Shown: positions 17,294 to 25,839, counted from the first letter of the stretch. The stretch: 54,988 nucleotides of DNA from Micrococcus sp. (GCA_029961105.1 JASBVO010000019.1:1-54988); one strand, 5' to 3'. A program made the numbers and translations. Notes: generated by a model not told the origin, from the letters alone.

Positions 17294-18394
17294 ATGAAGA
17301 ACTACGAGATCGCCGTGATTCCCGGGGACGGCATCGGCCCCGAGGTCGTGGACGCCGCCCTGGCCGTCCTGGGGGAGTGCGAGGCGCGCTACGGACTGAC
17401 GGTCGATTACACGTTCCACGATTTCAGCGCGGACCTGTACCGCCGTACCGGACGGAAGATCACCGCTGCCGACATGGACGAGATCGGCACGGCCGACGCG
17501 GTCCTGTTCGGCGCCATGGGCCTGCCCGACGTGCGCGGGCCCGAGGGGCTCGAACTGGGCGCGCAGGTGGAGATGCGGGCGCACTACGGGCTCTTCTCCA
17601 GTCTGCGGCCGGTGCGGCTCTTCCCGGGCGTCGAGAGCCCCGTGAAGGCGAAGAACGTCGACATGCTCGTGATCCGAGAGACGTCCGAGGGGATGTTCGC
17701 GGGCCTGGCCGATCAGCATGAGCCCAGTGATGAGAGTGCCAGTGACCGGATGACGATCACCCGGGCCACGTGCGAGAGGCTTTTCGACGTCGCGTTCTCC
17801 CAGGCGCGGGCGCGTCGCAAGCGGGGTACGCCCGGACACGTCACGTTGCTGCACAAGTCCAATGCCTTGCGCAGCAACGTCCTGATGGAGAGGGTGTTCG
17901 ACGAAGTCGCGGCGAGGAACGAGGACATCGGCAGCGCGAAGTTCTACATCGACGCCGGGGCGATGTACATGGTCACCGACCCGGAGCGCTACGACGTCGT
18001 CGTCACGGAGAACATCTTCGGGGACATCGTCTCGGAGATCGCCGCCGGCCTCGTGGGCGGCCTGGGCGTCGCCCCGTCGGCCGACGTCAGCCTGACGCAC
18101 GGGGTGTTCCAGCCGTCCCACGGCAGCGCGCCCGATATCGCCGGCCAGGGGATCGCCAATCCGACGGCGATGATCCTCTCGGCCGCGATGATGCTCGAAT
18201 GGCTGGGCGAGCGACACGGGGACGATCGTTGCAGCCAGACGGCCCAGGGGATCCAGCGCGCCGTCGAGTCCACGCTGGCCACCGGTCCCCGGGCGCGCGA
18301 CCTCGGGGGGACGGCGGACACCCGGGACGTGGTGGACGCCGTCATCAGCGCCCTGCCCCAGTCGATCTCCCACGCTGCCGTGGCCGGTTCCTGA
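17294..18394 (+). CDS. Isopropylmalate/tartrate-type beta-decarboxylating dehydrogenase
   Basis: A 366-aa NAD(P)-dependent dehydrogenase of the isocitrate/isopropylmalate/tartrate family, which oxidises a 2-hydroxy acid and loses the 3-carboxylate as CO2. It has AVIPGDGIGPEVV at the N-terminus, LHKSN with the catalytic Lys (K188), ENIFGDIVSEIAAGLVGG with metal-binding Asp, and HGSAPDIAGQGIANP. The usual catalytic Tyr after the RE..EG motif is Phe here (F135, in RETSEGMFAG). Two leucine-biosynthesis features are lacking: no leuB-type neighbours, and a catabolic context instead. GGCAGGAGA precedes the ATG by about 5 nt. It forms an operon with the next gene (20-nt gap), under promoter module 1. 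Confidence 0.85.
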   Translation: MKNYEIAVIPGDGIGPEVVDAALAVLGECEARYGLTVDYTFHDFSADLYRRTGRKITAADMDEIGTADAVLFGAMGLPDVRGPEGLELGAQVEMRAHYGLFSSLRPVRLFPGVESPVKAKNVDMLVIRETSEGMFAGLADQHEPSDESASDRMTITRATCERLFDVAFSQARARRKRGTPGHVTLLHKSNALRSNVLMERVFDEVAARNEDIGSAKFYIDAGAMYMVTDPERYDVVVTENIFGDIVSEIAAGLVGGLGVAPSADVSLTHGVFQPSHGSAPDIAGQGIANPTAMILSAAMMLEWLGERHGDDRCSQTAQGIQRAVESTLATGPRARDLGGTADTRDVVDAVISALPQSISHAAVAGS

Positions 18395-18414
18395 CCTATG
18401 AAAGGTATGCACTT

Positions 18415-19404
18415 ATGACATACAAAGTCCTGTTCCTCAATCCCCTGAAGGACTACATCGATCGTCTGGTGGAGTCCACGCCGGAGGGCTTCAGCCTCAC
18501 GGTGATGCCGGCGGGGGCGGACGTCGCGGACATGTGCCGCGAGGCTGCGGATGCCGACTTCCTGATCTCGGGCGTCGATGTGCCCGAAGAGGTGTTCCGG
18601 GCGGCGAAGAACGTGAAGTTCATCCAGTACATGAGTTCGGGCTACGGTCAGCTGCCGCTGGGCGTCCTGGACGATCTGGGGATCCCGGTCGCGCAGATGA
18701 AGACCCATTCCATCTCCGTCGCGGAGCACGCGCTCACATTGATGCTGACCTTGCTGCGGCGCATCCCGGCCTCCACCCAGCTGATGCGCGAGGGGAAGTG
18801 GCGCCACGACCTGGAGGAGATGTCCTACGCCGAGCTGTACGGCAAGACGGTGGGGATCGTCGGCCTGGGGAACATCGGGCGCTGGCTCGGCAAGGTCGTG
18901 CACCAGGGGTTCGGTGCCAACGTGGTCTTCTACGACCGCGCAGAGATCCCGCTGACCGTGTCCGAGCTCATCCCGGCGCGCCCCGTCCCGCTGGAGGAGC
19001 TCATGGCGATCTCCGACATCGTCTGCCTGAGTGTTCCGTTGAATGCGGACTCCGACCGGATGATCGGACGGGAGGAGCTGGCCCTGATGAAGCGCAGCGG
19101 CCTCCTCGTCAACGTCGGGCGCGGTGAGGTCGTGGACGAGGGCGCGCTCATCGACAGCCTGCGCGAGGGGCGCATCGCGGGGGCCGGGCTGGACGTCTAC
19201 GCCCGAGAACCGCTGGACCTCTCCAGTGAGCTGCTGCGGATGGATCAGGTGGTGTGCACGCCTCACATGGCGGGCGTGGGCTGGGAGAACGTCGAGCGCA
19301 GGATCGTGACCGTGTGGCAGAACGTCGAGGCCGTCCTGCGCGGTGGCATCCCCAGCGGAGTCGTCACGGCGACGAAGCGAGCGGCGAGCACGCTCGCCCT
19401 ATAG
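18415..19404 (+). CDS. D-2-hydroxyacid dehydrogenase
   Basis: A 329-aa NAD(P)-dependent oxidoreductase that interconverts 2-oxo acids and D-2-hydroxy acids. The Rossmann motif GIVGLGNIGRWLG and the catalytic trio are present: Arg in LVNVGRGEVVDE, Glu in DVYAREPLD and His in TPHMAGVGW. A GAAAGG ribosome site precedes the ATG. It is co-transcribed with the decarboxylating dehydrogenase, so the pair may pass a 2-oxo acid between them or act on related hydroxy acids. The exact substrate cannot be read from the sequence. Confidence 0.88.
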   Translation: MTYKVLFLNPLKDYIDRLVESTPEGFSLTVMPAGADVADMCREAADADFLISGVDVPEEVFRAAKNVKFIQYMSSGYGQLPLGVLDDLGIPVAQMKTHSISVAEHALTLMLTLLRRIPASTQLMREGKWRHDLEEMSYAELYGKTVGIVGLGNIGRWLGKVVHQGFGANVVFYDRAEIPLTVSELIPARPVPLEELMAISDIVCLSVPLNADSDRMIGREELALMKRSGLLVNVGRGEVVDEGALIDSLREGRIAGAGLDVYAREPLDLSSELLRMDQVVCTPHMAGVGWENVERRIVTVWQNVEAVLRGGIPSGVVTATKRAASTLAL

Positions 19405-19435
19405 CGCCCGGCGCGAGGTCTCGACGCCGCGCTGC

Positions 19436-19503
19436 TTGTGACGCGCATCACGCCGTGCTAGCGTCTTCCCACTAAACAGTAATCACTTCTCACCAGATGA
19501 GAA
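19436..19503 (+). promoter_or_regulatory. Promoter/operator module 2
   Basis: The layout is the same as at 17143-17210: TTGTGA (19436-19441), 17-bp spacer, TAGCGT (19459-19464), the dyad TGTGA-N6-TCAC overlapping the -35, then the palindrome TTCTCACCAGATGAGAA (19487-19503) at the same distance from the -10. The GCGTCTTCCC stretch after the -10 is also kept. This points to shared control of both operons. Confidence 0.7.
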
Positions 19504-19523
19504 ACAACCGAGGAGGGCATCGA

Positions 19524-20765
19524 GTGAGCGAAGCGAACCGCACCGGGAACACCCTGCCGCTTGAGGGCATCCGTGTCATCGAGCTGGGTAGCTTCATCGC
19601 GGCCCCGTTCGCCGCCCGGCTGTTCGGGGACTTCGGCGCCGAGGTCATCAAGATCGAACACCCCGTCGGCGGTGACGAACTGCGCGACTGGCGCAAGACC
19701 CGGGGTGAGACGTCCATGCTGTTCCGCACCATGGGGCGCAACAAGAAGTCCGTCGCCCTGGACCTGCGCAGCGAGCTCGGCCGCGAGGCCGTGCTGAAGA
19801 TGGCAGCGAGCGCCGACGTCGTGATCGAGAACTTCCGCCCGGGCACCCTGGAGAAGTGGGGGCTGGGACCGGACGAGCTGATGGCCCGGAACCCGGACCT
19901 GGTCATGGTCCGGATCTCCGGCTACGGCCAGACCGGCCCCTACAAGGACCGCGCCGGCTTCGGCAGCTCGGCGGAGTCCTTCGCGGGCCTGCGGTACATC
20001 ACCGGCGAGCCCGACCGCCCGGCCGGCCGCGCCGCCGCCTCCATGGGGGACACAGTCGCCGGTCTCTACGGCGTCATCGGGGCCCTGATGCTCATGCTGC
20101 AGAGGGCCCGCGGTGGGGACACCCGCGGCCAGCAGGTCGTGGACGTGGCCCTGTACGAGGGCGTGTTCAGCCTGCTCGAGTCCCTCGTCCCGGACTACGA
20201 CGCCTACGGCATGGTCCGCAAGCGCACCGGCGGCCGCCTGCCCGGCGTGGTGCCGACCGGGTCCTACCCGACCGGTGACGGCCTCGAGGTGGTCATCGGC
20301 GGCAACTCGAACTCCGTGTTCAAGAGGCTGATGCGCGCCGTGGGCCGACCGGACCTGGCCGAGGACGAGTCGCTGACCACCACCGAGGCCCGGGGCGCCC
20401 GCGAGGAGGAGCTCAATGGGGTCATCTCCGAATGGACCGGCGCCCGTCCGCTCAAGGAGGTCCTCGACGTGCTCAGTGGGCAGGGCGTGCCGGCCGGTCC
20501 GGTCTACGACGCGCCGTCGATCGCCCAGGACGAGCACTACATCGCCCGCGGCATGATCGAGACCCACGAGGTCGTCGTCGAGGACGAACCGGAGCTGATC
20601 CGCTTCCCCGGTGTGGTCCCGAAGATCCCCGGTCATGACGGCCGGGTCGCCTGGATCGGACCGGACCTGGGCGAGCACACCGAGCAGGTGCTGCGCGAGG
20701 TCGCCGGGTTCGACGACGACCAGATCTCTGCCGCGAACGCCGCTGGCACCGAGGCGGTGCGCTGA
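19524..20765 (+). CDS. Class III (CaiB/BaiF) CoA-transferase
   Basis: A 413-aa family III CoA-transferase, which moves CoA from a donor such as succinyl-CoA to a carboxylic acid through an Asp-linked intermediate. It carries the catalytic Asp (D176 in ASMGDTVAG), the N-terminal GIRVIELGSFIAAPFAARLF, and RNKKSVALDL with ENFRPGTLEKWGL. The GTG at 19524 is chosen because GGAGGG lies about 8 nt upstream; the ATG at 19497 falls inside the operator palindrome. One base separates its stop from the lyase gene, so the two are translationally coupled. Family members of this type include succinyl-CoA:HMG and succinyl-CoA:citramalate transferases; either would suit the lyase next to it. Confidence 0.9.
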   Translation: MSEANRTGNTLPLEGIRVIELGSFIAAPFAARLFGDFGAEVIKIEHPVGGDELRDWRKTRGETSMLFRTMGRNKKSVALDLRSELGREAVLKMAASADVVIENFRPGTLEKWGLGPDELMARNPDLVMVRISGYGQTGPYKDRAGFGSSAESFAGLRYITGEPDRPAGRAAASMGDTVAGLYGVIGALMLMLQRARGGDTRGQQVVDVALYEGVFSLLESLVPDYDAYGMVRKRTGGRLPGVVPTGSYPTGDGLEVVIGGNSNSVFKRLMRAVGRPDLAEDESLTTTEARGAREEELNGVISEWTGARPLKEVLDVLSGQGVPAGPVYDAPSIAQDEHYIARGMIETHEVVVEDEPELIRFPGVVPKIPGHDGRVAWIGPDLGEHTEQVLREVAGFDDDQISAANAAGTEAVR

Positions 20766-20766
20766 G

Positions 20767-21642
20767 ATGGCCGACATCCAGGTCACCGACGTCTTCCTCC
20801 GGGACGGCATCCAGGACGAGCCCGTGGTCCTCACCCCCGCCCAGCGGGTGGAGATCGGCCAGGCCATCGCCGCCGCCGGCGTGCGGCGGATGGAGGTCGC
20901 CTCCTTCGTCAACCCCAGGCGCGTCCCGCAGATGGCCGGGGCCGAGGAGGTCCTGCAGCCCCTGCAGCAGCGCACGACGGCGGAGCTCACCGTCCTGGCG
21001 CTCAACGGCCGGGGCGTGGAGCGGGCGGTGGCGGCCGGGGCCCGGCACGTGCAGATCGTCACCTCCGCCAGCCAGGCGCATTCCTCGGCCAACGCGGGGC
21101 AGGGCATCGAGCAGGCGCTGGCAGGCCTGGCCGAACAGGTGGTGGCGCACCCGGGCGTGGAATTCTTCGCCGGTATCTCCACCGCGTTCACCTGCCCGTT
21201 CGAGGGACGGATCGACCCCGAGCACCTGCTGTGGATGGTCCGGTCCTTCAAGGGCATGGGGGTGACGGACATCGGCTTGGCGGACACCCTGGGCACCACG
21301 CCCACGGACGAGTTGGTCGCCAGCCTGGACCACGTCCTGGCGGGCGAGCCGGACCTGACGTACTACCTGCACCTGCACAACGCCCACGGCCAGGCCCTGG
21401 CCACCGTGGACGCCGCGATCGAGCGGGGGATCGTCCGATTCGACGCGGCCCTCGGCGGCTACGGCGGCTGCCCCTTCGCCCCCGGCGCGGCCGGCAACCT
21501 GTCCACGGGAGAGCTGGTCCGCCACCTGCACGACGCCGGGCACCGGACCGGGGTCGACGAGGCCGCGCTCGCCGAGGGCACCGCCCTGGCCCGGGACGTG
21601 CTGGCCACGGCACCCGGGCTCACCGAACCCTCCCACCTCTGA
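20767..21642 (+). CDS. HMG-CoA lyase-family acyl-CoA lyase
   Basis: A 291-aa DRE-TIM lyase. It has LRDGIQDE at residues 11-18 (catalytic Arg/Asp), the metal His pair in LHLHNAHG (H202/H204), and GGYGGCPFAPGAAGN with the catalytic Cys of true HMG-CoA lyases (C235). This Cys loop separates it from citramalate and isopropylmalate synthases. The expected reaction is retro-aldol cleavage of a 3-hydroxy-3-substituted acyl-CoA to acetyl-CoA and an oxo acid: HMG-CoA to acetoacetate, or by analogy citramalyl-CoA to pyruvate. The gene is coupled to the CoA-transferase and followed by a hydroxycarboxylate transporter, and no leucine-degradation genes are nearby. Confidence 0.9.
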   Translation: MADIQVTDVFLRDGIQDEPVVLTPAQRVEIGQAIAAAGVRRMEVASFVNPRRVPQMAGAEEVLQPLQQRTTAELTVLALNGRGVERAVAAGARHVQIVTSASQAHSSANAGQGIEQALAGLAEQVVAHPGVEFFAGISTAFTCPFEGRIDPEHLLWMVRSFKGMGVTDIGLADTLGTTPTDELVASLDHVLAGEPDLTYYLHLHNAHGQALATVDAAIERGIVRFDAALGGYGGCPFAPGAAGNLSTGELVRHLHDAGHRTGVDEAALAEGTALARDVLATAPGLTEPSHL

Positions 21643-21698
21643 TCACGCCCGGGCACTGCGGCCCGGTATCCCCACCTCACCTCACGAAAGGGACTCCA

Positions 21699-23162
21699 AT
21701 GTCCACCACCTCCACCGACGAGACCACCGGGTCTCACGGCGACCGCGAGGCGCTCGACCAGGAGACGACCACGGAGACGACCACGGAGACCGCCATGGGA
21801 TCCGAGGGCGGCCTGGGCCGTCCGGTCGCCAGGGACGTCGACGGCCGCCCGGGCGTCCACTACGCGGGGGCCCCGTGGAAGCGGATCGCCAGCGTTCCGA
21901 TCGCGCTCTACCTGGTGATGGCCGCCGTCGTCCTCGTTGCCGCCGCCACCGGGGTCCTGGCGCCGTCCATGCTCTCCGGCTTCGCGGTGACCATCCTGCT
22001 GGGCGGGCTGTTCATCTGGCTCGGCAACCGGGTGCCCGTCATCCGCGACTACGGCCTGCCGACCATCCTGTGCACCTTCGCCCCGGCCACGCTGGCCTAC
22101 TTCGGCGCCATCCCGGAGCCGATCATCACCGTGGCCAGCACGTTCATCGACGAGCAGGGCTTCCTGGACTTCTTCGTCATGGCGATCATCGCCGGCTCCA
22201 TCCTCGGCATGCCGCGCGCCCTGCTGGTCAAGGCGGGCCCGCGCTTCGCCGTGCCCGTGGTGGGCACCATGGTGGCCACGTTCGTGGTGATCGGCCTCGT
22301 CTCCCTGCTGTTCGGCAAGGGCTTCTTCGAGGCGATCCTGCTCGTGGCCGCGCCGATCATGGCCGGCGGACTGGGCCTGGGCGCCCTGCCGATGTCCGAG
22401 ATGTATGCCTCCCGCACCGGCCAGGACGCCTCCGCCTTCATGGGCGACCTGATGTCCGCCGTGGTGCTGGCCAACGTCTTCTGCATCATCTTCGCCGGGC
22501 TGCTCAACGGCATCGGCAAGAACCGGCCGTCGTGGTTCGTCGGTTTCTCCGGCAACGGGGACCTGATGCGCATCAAGGGCAAGCGCGATGAGCTGACGAT
22601 GCCGAAGAAGGCCGACACCTCCACGTACATCGCCCTCGGCAAGGGCCTGCTGTTCGCCGCGGTGATCTTCGTGGTCGGCGAACTGCTGGGCGCCTACCTG
22701 GAGTTCCTGCACCCCTACGCCTGGGCGATCATCATCATGGTGGTCCTCAAGCTGGCCGGCTGGCTGCCGAAGGACCTCGAGGCCGCCGCCACCGACTGGG
22801 GTGAACTGATCAACGCCGTGCTGGTCCCGGCGCTGCTGGTGGGCGTGTCCCTGACCTACATCAAGATCGACGAGGTCCTCGTCTCCCTGGCCGAACCCTC
22901 CTTCATCGTCCTGACGTTCCTGTGCGTGCTGGTGGCCGGCCTGTCCGCCGGCGTCATCGGCTGGCTGGTGAAGTTCAACTTCGTGGAGTCGGCGATCGTG
23001 CCCGGGCTGGTCATGGCGAACACCGGGGGTTCCGGGGACGTCTCCGTGCTCAGTGCCTCCGAGCGCATGCACCTGATGCCCTTCGCGGCCATCACCAACC
23101 GGATCGGCGGCACCCTGGTGCTGTTCGTCACCTCGCTGATGGTGCCGCTGCTGGTGGCCTGA
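21699..23162 (+). CDS. 2-hydroxycarboxylate transporter (2HCT/CitS type)
   Basis: A 487-aa secondary transporter of the 2-hydroxycarboxylate family (members carry malate, citrate, lactate). About 11 membrane helices follow a 65-residue polar N-terminus rich in Thr/Glu. The two family re-entrant loops are present: GGLGLGALPMSEMY and NTGGSGDVSVLSASERM (the GGXG motifs). GAAAGG lies 8-9 nt before the ATG. It is the last gene of the CoA-transferase/lyase operon, so it probably imports the substrate, which would then carry a 2-hydroxy-carboxylate group, as citramalate or citrate does. A strong hairpin follows. Confidence 0.9.
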   Translation: MSTTSTDETTGSHGDREALDQETTTETTTETAMGSEGGLGRPVARDVDGRPGVHYAGAPWKRIASVPIALYLVMAAVVLVAAATGVLAPSMLSGFAVTILLGGLFIWLGNRVPVIRDYGLPTILCTFAPATLAYFGAIPEPIITVASTFIDEQGFLDFFVMAIIAGSILGMPRALLVKAGPRFAVPVVGTMVATFVVIGLVSLLFGKGFFEAILLVAAPIMAGGLGLGALPMSEMYASRTGQDASAFMGDLMSAVVLANVFCIIFAGLLNGIGKNRPSWFVGFSGNGDLMRIKGKRDELTMPKKADTSTYIALGKGLLFAAVIFVVGELLGAYLEFLHPYAWAIIIMVVLKLAGWLPKDLEAAATDWGELINAVLVPALLVGVSLTYIKIDEVLVSLAEPSFIVLTFLCVLVAGLSAGVIGWLVKFNFVESAIVPGLVMANTGGSGDVSVLSASERMHLMPFAAITNRIGGTLVLFVTSLMVPLLVA

Positions 23163-23176
23163 CGCCTGTATCCATC

Positions 23177-23232
23177 GGTCAAAAGTGCACCGGAAACGCC
23201 CCCACTGGGGTGATTCCGGTGCACTTTTGACC
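23177..23232. terminator. Palindromic intergenic element, copy C
   Basis: Perfect 19-bp arms GGTCAAAAGTGCACCGGAA (23177-23195) and its complement (23214-23232), with an inner CCCC/GGGG pair. The GC-rich inner stem is flanked by AAAA and TTTT, so it works as an intrinsic terminator in either direction. It closes the catabolic operon 15 nt after its last stop codon. Confidence 0.85.
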
Positions 23233-23305
23233 TTCAGTTTCTTGATTGGGGATGGACGGGCGGCGACCGCGGAGCCGGGGGGCCGACGACGGCGGCCGGG
23301 AAGCG

Positions 23306-23345
23306 ACTATTTGCAGTTGTGCACAAGGTGCAGTTGTGCAACTAT
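23306..23345. promoter_or_regulatory. TetR operator, paired GCAGTTGTGCA
   Basis: GCAGTTGTGCA occurs at 23313-23323 and 23330-23340, 17 bp apart. ACTAT stands outside each end (23306-23310 and 23341-23345), and the palindrome TTGTGCACAA overlaps the first copy. It ends 7 nt before the TetR start codon, a typical place for self-repression. Confidence 0.6.
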
Positions 23346-23352
23346 ATGGGCC

Positions 23353-23976
23353 ATGCCCCCCGCGGATACCCTCTCCCTGCGCGAGCGCAAGAAGCTCGAG
23401 ACCTGGAACCTCATCCACCACGCGGCCGCCGAACTGGCCCTGGACGAGGACATCCGCTGCGTCACCGTCGAGGCCATCGCCAGCGAGGCTGGCGTGTCCC
23501 AGCGGACCTTCTTCAATTACTTCCCGACCAAGGAGGACGCCATCCTCGGCGTCCGCAGCCCGCGGCCTCCCGAACTGCCCGAGGGATTCCTGGACGGCCC
23601 GGACCTGCTTCGCCGCACCACCGAACTGATGCTCAGCGTCAGTCGCAGCGCGTATTCCGAGGGCGATGCCGAGCGGCGGGGCCGGTTGTTCGCCAAGTTC
23701 CCGCACCTGCTGGTCCGTCGCCGGGAACTGACCATGCAGTGCGAGGACCTCGTGCAGCGGGCGCTGGCCGGCGCCATGGCGGAGCACCCCGAATGGTCGG
23801 AGGGCCTGCACGGGCACGGGGTGGAGGACACCGCCCGGATGCTGACCACGGCCGCCGGCACCCCGCTGCGCTACGCCCTCATGGCCCAGGGACCACTCCC
23901 GAAGGGCCAGCTCGACCACGAGACCGTCCTCGACGCCATCGAGCTGTTCCAGGACCTGTACAGGAGGCTTGCATGA
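23353..23976 (+). CDS. TetR-family regulator
   Basis: A 207-aa repressor. The N-terminal TetR HTH is clear (LIHHAAAELAL; TVEAIASEAGVSQRTFFNYF; PTKEDAIL), and the C-terminal half is a helical ligand domain. The ATG at 23353 begins MPPADTLSLRERKKLETWN, the usual lead-in to the first helix. The stop overlaps the ATG of the downstream exporter (ATGA), so the two genes form one autoregulated unit. Ligand unknown, probably a drug or metabolite carried by that exporter. Confidence 0.92.
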   Translation: MPPADTLSLRERKKLETWNLIHHAAAELALDEDIRCVTVEAIASEAGVSQRTFFNYFPTKEDAILGVRSPRPPELPEGFLDGPDLLRRTTELMLSVSRSAYSEGDAERRGRLFAKFPHLLVRRRELTMQCEDLVQRALAGAMAEHPEWSEGLHGHGVEDTARMLTTAAGTPLRYALMAQGPLPKGQLDHETVLDAIELFQDLYRRLA

Positions 23977-25694
23977 CCGCCGCCCAGACCACCGCCGGCC
24001 ACCAGGACGCGAGCGCGGATCGGGCGGGTGACCACCGGACGCGGATCATCCCGATCCTCATCGGCCTGATGCTGTCCATGCTCCTGGCCGCGCTGAACCA
24101 GACCGTGCTGAGCACGGCGCTGCCCACCATCGTCGGTGAGCTCAACGGCGTCAGCCTCATGGTCTGGGTCATCACCGCCTACATCCTGGCCTCGACCATC
24201 ATGATGCCGATCTACGGCAAGCTGGGCGACCAGATGGGCCGCAAGCCGCTGCTCATCGGCGCCATCCTCGTCTTCATGGCCGGATCCGTGGTCGGGGCAC
24301 TGGCCAGTGACATGACCATGCTGATCATTGCCCGCGTCATCCAGGGCCTCGGCGGCGGTGGGCTGATCATCCTGTCCCAGGCGATCATCGCCGATGTGGT
24401 GCCGGCCCGGGAACGCGGCAAGTACATGGGCGTGATGGGCGGGGTCTTCGCGCTGGCCTCGGTGGCGGGGCCGCTGCTGGGCGGCTGGTTCACCGAGGGG
24501 CCCGGCTGGCGCTGGGCGTTCTGGATCAACCTGCCGCTGGGCGTGCTGGCGCTGCTGGCGGCCGTCGTCTTCCTGAAGATCCCGCGCACCCCCGGCCGCC
24601 CGAGGCTGGACTGGGGCGGCATGCTCATGGTGTCCATCGCCACCACCGCCCTGGTCCTCGTCACGACGTGGGGTGGCGCGGCCTACGCGTGGACGGACCC
24701 GGTCATCCTGGGGCTCATCGCCACCACCGTGGTGGCCGCCGTCGTCTTCGTGCTGGTCGAGCGGCGTACGGCCGAGCCGATCATCCCCATGCACCTGTTC
24801 CGCGAACCGAACTTCAACCTGACCACCGTCGCCGGCCTGCTGATCGGCGTGTCCATGTTCGGTGCCCTGGGCTACATGCCGACCTACCTGCAGATGGGCT
24901 TCGGGGTGGACGCCACCGGATCGGGGCTGCTGATGATCCCGATGATGGCGTCGATGCTGCTCGTCTCCACCTACGCCGGAGTCCTGGTCGCCCGGCACGG
25001 GCACTACAAGTGGTACCCGATCGTGGGCAGCGTCATCATCGCCGGGGCCATGGCCCTGCTCTCGACCCTGCACCCGGACGTGCCCGTGTGGGTGGTCTGC
25101 TTCCACCTGGCGCTGCTGGGCGTGGGCCTGGGCCTGTCCATGCAGATCCTCGTGCTCGTGGTGCAGAACACCTTCCCGATCAGCCAGGTCGGCACGGCCA
25201 CGGCAGCGAACAATTACTTCCGGCAGATCGGGGCCACCCTGGGCTCGTCACTGGTCGGCAGCCTGTTCGCCAGCCGGCTGGCCTCGCTCCTGGCCGAGCG
25301 GCTGCCGGTCTCGGCCACGCGCCAGATGGGCAGTGCCGAATCGCTGACGCCTGCCGTCATCGACTCCCTGCCCGGGCCCATCCACGACACGGTGGTGACC
25401 TCCTACGGCGACGCTCTCACGCCGATCTTCCTCTGGATCGCCCCGCTGGGCCTGGTGGCCGCAGTCCTGCTGCTGTTCATCACGGAGAAGCCCCTTGCCA
25501 CCACCATCGAACGGGACATCGATCCGGAGCCGCTGGCCACGGGGAGCCTGCGCATCGTCGCCCCTGCGGACGCGGCGTCCACGTCCGCCGGCGCCAGGCC
25601 CGACGCCGCGGTGGGTGCAACCGTTCTTGCGCCGGAAGACTCACCTACCGTGCAGCAGGACGTTCCCCGCGGCCCGACGCCGGCCAAGCGGTGA
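23973..25694 (+). CDS. DHA2-family MFS drug exporter (14 TM)
   Basis: A 573-aa proton-driven exporter of the EmrB/QacA (DHA2) group. It has 14 hydrophobic helices, motif A GKLGDQMGRKPL, and the DHA2 motif C region (GPLLGGWF; LNQTVLSTALPTIVGEL in helix 1). The 60-residue C-terminal tail is polar and Ala-rich. CAGGAGG stands 6 nt before the ATG, which overlaps the TetR stop. The substrate is unknown; it is likely a toxic compound sensed by the TetR protein. Confidence 0.93.
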   Translation: MTAAQTTAGHQDASADRAGDHRTRIIPILIGLMLSMLLAALNQTVLSTALPTIVGELNGVSLMVWVITAYILASTIMMPIYGKLGDQMGRKPLLIGAILVFMAGSVVGALASDMTMLIIARVIQGLGGGGLIILSQAIIADVVPARERGKYMGVMGGVFALASVAGPLLGGWFTEGPGWRWAFWINLPLGVLALLAAVVFLKIPRTPGRPRLDWGGMLMVSIATTALVLVTTWGGAAYAWTDPVILGLIATTVVAAVVFVLVERRTAEPIIPMHLFREPNFNLTTVAGLLIGVSMFGALGYMPTYLQMGFGVDATGSGLLMIPMMASMLLVSTYAGVLVARHGHYKWYPIVGSVIIAGAMALLSTLHPDVPVWVVCFHLALLGVGLGLSMQILVLVVQNTFPISQVGTATAANNYFRQIGATLGSSLVGSLFASRLASLLAERLPVSATRQMGSAESLTPAVIDSLPGPIHDTVVTSYGDALTPIFLWIAPLGLVAAVLLLFITEKPLATTIERDIDPEPLATGSLRIVAPADAASTSAGARPDAAVGATVLAPEDSPTVQQDVPRGPTPAKR

Positions 25695-25839
25695 CGCTGT
25701 CGCCTCGCCTCCGCGGGTGAGGCGGCAGCCCCGCGAGGACCATGGTCGCCGTCGAGGCGACTGATGTTGGGCGGACGATGTCCCCCTGCGGCTCTTCCCC
25801 AGGGATGAATTTCCCCAGTGGACCCATCGCGTCCACCCG

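Noticed and set aside
19497-19523. ATG start for the CoA-transferase
   Set aside because: The ATG is part of the 17-bp palindrome; the GTG at 19524 has a GGAGGG site and gives the normal family N-terminus.
19458-21305. 615-codon open frame on the minus strand
   Set aside because: Antisense to the CoA-transferase and lyase, both with clear catalytic motifs.
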